Shown here: positions 63,022-64,000 of the stretch, piece by piece | Numbering within the stretch: the stretch's first letter is position 1 | Layout of the letters: every line of letters starts with the position of its first letter | Assembly (NCBI GenBank): GCA_963829585.1 | Contig: CAWHJD010000028.1 | Coordinates: 186,001 to 250,000 of the forward strand | Length of the DNA: 64,000 nt | Source of the DNA: Sva-07 sp963829585 | GTDB taxonomy: Bacteria; Actinomycetota; Acidimicrobiia; Acidimicrobiales; Ilumatobacteraceae | Reading direction: 5' to 3' | Translations under genes and position numbers: made by a program | The notes under the pieces: generated by a model | The model's input: the letters and a program-made list of their open reading frames with translations, nothing else | Told to the model about the DNA's origin: nothing | Databases searched by the model: none

Positions 63022-64000
63022 GCAGTTCGTCGACGGGGATCGTGGCGACGCTCGCCCCGACGTCGGCGTAGCCGTACGGGAGCACGAGGTGGCCGGCATG
63101 GATCATGCTGCCGCACGAATAGACGACATTGGGTACGTACCCGTCTCGCTCGTCGTCGTCGGGGCTGAGCAGCGGTTCCTTCAGGTGGCCGATCACCCGG
63201 CTCGGGTCGTCGAGATCGAGCAGGAGCGCGCCCAGCGTGTAGCGCCGGAACGGTCCGACGCCGTGGGTGATCACGATCCAGCCGGCCTCGGTCTCGAGCG
63301 GCGATCCGCAGTTGCCGAGTTGAATCAGCTCCCAGGGCCGCTCGGGTTCCTGGATCACCGACGACTCATGCCACACCCGGACGTCGGTCGACGTCATGAT
63401 GAAGTTGTTCATGTTGTCGTGTCGGCCCAGCGCCATGTACTTGCCGTTGACCAGACGCGGGAAGATCGCCATCCCCTTGTTGTGGGCGGCGCGGCCGCTG
63501 AGCGTGCCGACGCTGAAGTGCGTGAAGTCGGTCGTCTCGATCAGCTGCGGCAGGATCTGATGGCCGTCGAAGGCGGTGTAGGTCGCGTAGTACCTGATCG
63601 CTCCGTCGTCGTCGACGAAGCGCACGAACCGGGCGTCCTCCATCCCGTGGCTCTCCGTCGGGCCACTGGGGAAGAGCACCCGCTCGGAGATGTCGATCGA
63701 CGCGGGGAACGACGTGCGGTAGTTCGACGACGCCAGCCAGTGCAACACCCTCGTGGTCTCACCCGAGATCGATCGCTCGATGTCGCCGTCGTCGAGCGCG
63801 GCGATGGCCGCCTCGAGTTCGGCCATCGTGAACTCGTCCCCCAACCGGACGAGGACCCGTTCCTCGACCTCGTTCAGCGTCTGCATGTCGGCGAGCTTCT
63901 TGGTGAAGAAGCCCTTGTCGTAGGCGTGCGGCGTCCGGTCGCCGGTGACCGCATAGTCGCTGACGGGATCGAGTTCCACCGAGGCGTCGGCTCCGACGAT
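62993..64000 (-). CDS. GH130-type glycoside phosphorylase/hydrolase (5' end outside window)
   Basis: At least 335 aa visible, frame open to the window edge, so the start lies beyond 64000 (a GTG at 63979 is probably internal). Five-blade propeller GH130 family, which acts on beta-mannosides by phosphorolysis. Motifs: SHGMEDARFVRFVDDDGAIRYYATYTAFDG, KGMAIFPRLVNGKYMALGRHDN, GNCGSPLETEAGWIVITHGVGPFRRYTLGALLLDL. The general-acid Asp is in MEDARF. It likely processes mannan-like or beta-linked glycans made by the GT4 pair. Convergent with the alpha/alpha-barrel gene. Confidence 0.88.
   Translation of the reverse strand: MVGADASVELDPVSDYAVTGDRTPHAYDKGFFTKKLADMQTLNEVEERVLVRLGDEFTMAELEAAIAALDDGDIERSISGETTRVLHWLASSNYRTSFPASIDISERVLFPSGPTESHGMEDARFVRFVDDDGAIRYYATYTAFDGHQILPQLIETTDFTHFSVGTLSGRAAHNKGMAIFPRLVNGKYMALGRHDNMNNFIMTSTDVRVWHESSVIQEPERPWELIQLGNCGSPLETEAGWIVITHGVGPFRRYTLGALLLDLDDPSRVIGHLKEPLLSPDDDERDGYVPNVVYSCGSMIHAGHLVLPYGYADVGASVATIPVDELLSRLTTSGR

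Overview
The window is high-GC, densely packed actinobacterial DNA. The gene content (WS/DGAT storage-lipid acyltransferases, polyphosphate glucokinase, three luciferase-like F420-type oxidoreductases, an acyl-CoA dehydrogenase, L,D-transpeptidases, Thr-rich exported proteins and GTG/TTG starts) suggests a member of the Acidimicrobiia, perhaps Ilumatobacter-like. That placement is an inference from gene content only. No rRNA, tRNA, CRISPR array or insertion sequence was seen. The only stretch over 300 bases without an intact gene is 38470-38788, which holds a truncated short-chain dehydrogenase remnant.

Layout. 0-1.2 kb: end of a branched-chain amino acid ABC transporter operon (livG, livF). 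1.3-10.1 kb: exported metallopeptidase, hydrolase, L,D-transpeptidase, glycosyltransferase, argG, M20 peptidase and an MmyB-type regulator. 10.2-18.8 kb: fused indolepyruvate:ferredoxin oxidoreductase, ppgK, acyl-CoA dehydrogenase and two divergent WS/DGAT genes (lipid storage). 18.9-23.6 kb: second L,D-transpeptidase, an amidohydrolase and a cluster of small membrane/SHOCT/DUF6325-type proteins. 23.7-27.7 kb: sulfatase with its formylglycine-generating enzyme, a HAD phosphatase and a universal stress protein. 27.8-37.6 kb: membrane lipid genes (including a ceramidase-like/PlsC fusion), FadD, a Baeyer-Villiger-type monooxygenase and HtrA. 37.7-45.4 kb: enoyl-CoA hydratase, a broken MBL-fold gene, then a formate dehydrogenase locus. 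45.4-57.1 kb: M23 lipoprotein followed by a catabolic region with three Rieske oxygenases, three luciferase-like oxidoreductases, a dehydrogenase, a TIM-barrel protein and TetR with an evident operator. 57.1-59.4 kb: an ECF sigma factor operon. 59.5-64 kb: glycan genes (two GT4, an alpha/alpha-barrel protein and a GH130 phosphorylase-like enzyme).

The outstanding locus is the formate dehydrogenase at 39.7-45.1 kb. The catalytic subunit reads through an in-frame TGA at the position where selenocysteine-type formate dehydrogenases carry Sec, and a fitting SECIS hairpin follows directly. The subunit is also split. Its C-terminal catalytic part is encoded first, then a NuoE-NuoF fusion, then a protein carrying the N-terminal ferredoxin domains plus the first [4Fe-4S]/MGD domain. 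The two halves meet at one point of the standard enzyme. fdhD, the sulfurtransferase needed for maturation, faces it.

Two further window-wide patterns stand out. First, at least six genes or gene ends are best explained by a single extra nucleotide, mostly in the run GCGGGC. Second, several palindromic or short-repeat families sit exactly at gene 3' ends, and in many cases supply the stop codon.
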